Positions 62,506 through 64,000 of a stretch of 64,000 bases of DNA are shown piece by piece; position 1 is the stretch's first letter; each line of letters opens with the position of its first letter. The stretch is from an uncultured Aliiroseovarius sp. (GTDB lineage Bacteria; Pseudomonadota; Alphaproteobacteria; Rhodobacterales; Rhodobacteraceae). Both the position numbers and the translations under genes were made by a program. Location of the stretch: assembly GCF_947492455.1 (NCBI RefSeq), contig NZ_CANLNB010000005.1, positions 124,001 through 188,000 on the forward strand. Reading direction: 5' to 3'. The notes beneath the pieces were generated by a model. That model had not been told where the DNA came from and made no database searches. It saw nothing but the letters and a program-made list of their open reading frames with translations.

Positions 62506-63750
62506 TCAGGCGAGCAGATTGTAGCCAAGCCCGGCCAGCGCCATGCAGATCAGGGTGACGGGTAGGGACAGACGGGTGAGCAACAGGGCCGAAAGGGCGC
62601 AGAGGCCGACGGCTGTCAGATCAACCGAGCTTACGACCGGGCGCGCGCCGGGCAATCCCTCCCAGATTGGAAGGGTGCGGGCGAAGAACACCGCCATGGC
62701 GAACCAGAGCATCAGGTTGGCGATGACGCCGACAATGGCGGCGGTGATGGCGCGCAGGGCCGCGTCCAGCCGGGGTTGGCTGGTCAGCCATTCCACATGG
62801 GGGGCTGCGGTAAAGATCCATAGAAAGCAGGGCACAAAGGTGGTCCAGAGCGTCATCAGACCAGCCGCGAAGGCCAAGCCGACGCTTGCCAGATTGTAGC
62901 CCGCCATGAAGCCCACGAACTGTGTGACAAGGATCAAGGGGCCGGGGGTGGTCTCGGCCAGTCCCAGCCCGTCGACCATCTGGCCCGCGCTGATCCAGCC
63001 CTCGGCCTCGACCGCGGCCTGTGCCATATAGGCCAGTACCGCATAGGCGCCGCCAAAGCTGACCACGGCGAGTTTCGAGAAGAAGAGCCCGACATCCACA
63101 AGGAAGTCGGCGCCTAAGAGAAGCGCGAGAATGATCGGTGTGGTCCAGAGCGCGCCCCAGAGGGCGATGGTGGCGAGGGTCGCGCGGGTCTGCGGGGTCG
63201 GCGCAGGCTCAACAGTGCTTTGAGAGACGGGGCGCAACGCACCAAAAGCGGCGGCTGCGACGATCACCAGAGGGAACGGAAGTCCAAACAGATAGAGCGC
63301 CACGAAGGCCATAATCGCGATGCCCCAATGCAGCGGGCGTTTCAGGGTTTTCCGCCCCAACCGCCACAGGGCTTGCAGCACCACGACGATGACGGTGGCC
63401 TTGATCCCAAGAAACAGCGCCTCGACCGCTGGGACATTGCCCCAGTGCGCATAGGCCAGAACCAGCGCGAACATGACGGCGGCGCCGGGAAGGACGAACA
63501 GAAGCCCCGCGATCAGCCCGCCCAACGTGCCGCGCAGCCTCCAGCCTGCGTAGGTACACAGTTGCATCGCCTCGGGTCCGGGCAAGAGCATACAAAAGGA
63601 CAGCGCACGCAGAAATTGATCCTCGGTCAGCCACGGGCGGTCCTCGACCAATTCCTTGTGCATGACGGCAATCTGCGCCGCTGGCCCGCCAAAGGACATC
63701 AGGCCAATGCGGGTGAAGACACGGGTAAGATCGGACAGCGACGGGCTCAT
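62506..63750 (-). CDS. chrA: Chromate transporter ChrA
   Basis: A 414-residue inner-membrane protein of the CHR family in the long two-domain form. Each half begins with a conserved block: RIGLMSFGGPAAQIAVMH near residue 13 and KLAVVSFGGAYAVLAYM near residue 230, with GLGLAETTPGPLILVTQFVGF in the second half and LLPGPEAMQLCTYAGW in the first. CHR proteins export chromate or related oxyanions. There is no neighbouring chrB regulator. Confidence 0.92.
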   Translation of the reverse strand: MSPSLSDLTRVFTRIGLMSFGGPAAQIAVMHKELVEDRPWLTEDQFLRALSFCMLLPGPEAMQLCTYAGWRLRGTLGGLIAGLLFVLPGAAVMFALVLAYAHWGNVPAVEALFLGIKATVIVVVLQALWRLGRKTLKRPLHWGIAIMAFVALYLFGLPFPLVIVAAAAFGALRPVSQSTVEPAPTPQTRATLATIALWGALWTTPIILALLLGADFLVDVGLFFSKLAVVSFGGAYAVLAYMAQAAVEAEGWISAGQMVDGLGLAETTPGPLILVTQFVGFMAGYNLASVGLAFAAGLMTLWTTFVPCFLWIFTAAPHVEWLTSQPRLDAALRAITAAIVGVIANLMLWFAMAVFFARTLPIWEGLPGARPVVSSVDLTAVGLCALSALLLTRLSLPVTLICMALAGLGYNLLA

Positions 63751-63840
63751 GCGCGGATAGGGGCGCGAAGCGGGTCCGATTGCAAGCGAAAATGTGGGGG
63801 GGAAGTGCAGGCTTCTGTTGCCAGGTGCCTGCGAACCCCG

Positions 63841-64000
63841 CCCTAAGCGGCTAGGCCTAGGGGCTTAAGTTTCGGCGACCCGAACTGCTTACGCAGCCAG
63901 AGCCATTGCCGGAGCTTTGTTGTCGTTTGCAACTAGCTTAAGTGAACCGATAACGGTGGTATCTCACCGAAACAAAGCTAACCCCTTTAGACGTCCGTCG
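63841..64000 (-). ncRNA. ssrA: tmRNA, coding piece of a permuted two-piece ssrA (runs off the window)
   Basis: On the minus strand, bases 63930-63889 encode the tag ANDNKAPAMALAA followed by TAA. The tag is of alphaproteobacterial type (ANDN...ALAA). Upstream of the tag lies the GGGG-containing tRNA-like 5' part (near 63984) and a pseudoknot-like region. In alphaproteobacteria the gene is permuted, with the acceptor (CCA) piece placed before the coding piece, so that piece should lie beyond base 64000. The exact 3' end of this piece, set here near 63841, is uncertain. Confidence 0.85.

Overview
The window reads as a chromosomal segment of an alphaproteobacterium of the Rhodobacteraceae (Roseobacter group). 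The reasons are the gene order nuoN-birA-coaX-rnj, the order hom/glpX/recJ, the order nrdR-ribD...ribE-ribBX-ribH-nusB, a two-piece (permuted) type tmRNA whose tag ends in ALAA, an alphaproteobacterial SspB and RNase E, and candidate CcrM (GANTC) and CtrA sites. Most of the window is dense, GC-rich housekeeping sequence.

Layout. 1-3.9 kb: end of the nuo operon, then birA, coaX and RNase J. 4.0-12.5 kb: DEAD-box helicase, prfC with a conserved unknown, an SDR/aldo-keto reductase/Tat-lipoprotein lipocalin/DMT transporter run, a Nudix hydrolase and a DUF983 protein. 12.6-14.8 kb: an EF-hand secreted protein followed by an ECF sigma factor, a probable anti-sigma factor and a Spy/CpxP-like protein. 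14.8-19.0 kb: a cyclic-di-GMP neighbourhood with a PleD-like enzyme whose receiver domains have lost their phosphoacceptors, and an H-NOX gene overlapping an HNOBA-GGDEF gene; the H-NOX has Lys where the heme-ligating His should be. 19.0-22.8 kb: a visibly AT-richer segment holding one recognisable gene, a lipidated subtilisin-type autotransporter, next to two identical tRNA-Glu genes.

23.2-29.1 kb: recJ, a cysteine hydrolase, glpX, a ceramidase-family membrane protein, hom and a small lipoprotein on the minus strand. 29.2-34.1 kb: a TetR regulator with candidate operators, dnaG and rpoD, with a cluster of four GANTC sites upstream of rpoD. 34.1-45.5 kb: a possible small RNA, yjbQ, then the riboflavin/nusB locus, interrupted on the opposite strand by three capsule genes (kpsC, a Wza/KpsD-type exporter, kpsS) and on the same strand by a Tat-exported metallo-hydrolase. 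45.6-49.5 kb: small proteins, an amidinotransferase with a structured leader, and oligoendopeptidase F. 49.7-55.8 kb: PBP1A and RNase E with a long structured leader. 55.9-63.8 kb: TusA, CcdA, a membrane alpha/beta-hydrolase-like protein translationally coupled to a cytochrome P450, small regulators, fumC, sspB and chrA. The right edge holds the coding piece of ssrA (tmRNA).

The least explained parts, and the best candidates for something new, are the H-NOX-like/HNOBA-GGDEF pair with a lost heme ligand, the hydrolase-P450 pair, the amidinotransferase leader, and the AT-rich segment with the lipidated autotransporter. All family assignments come from reading motifs; no database search was run.
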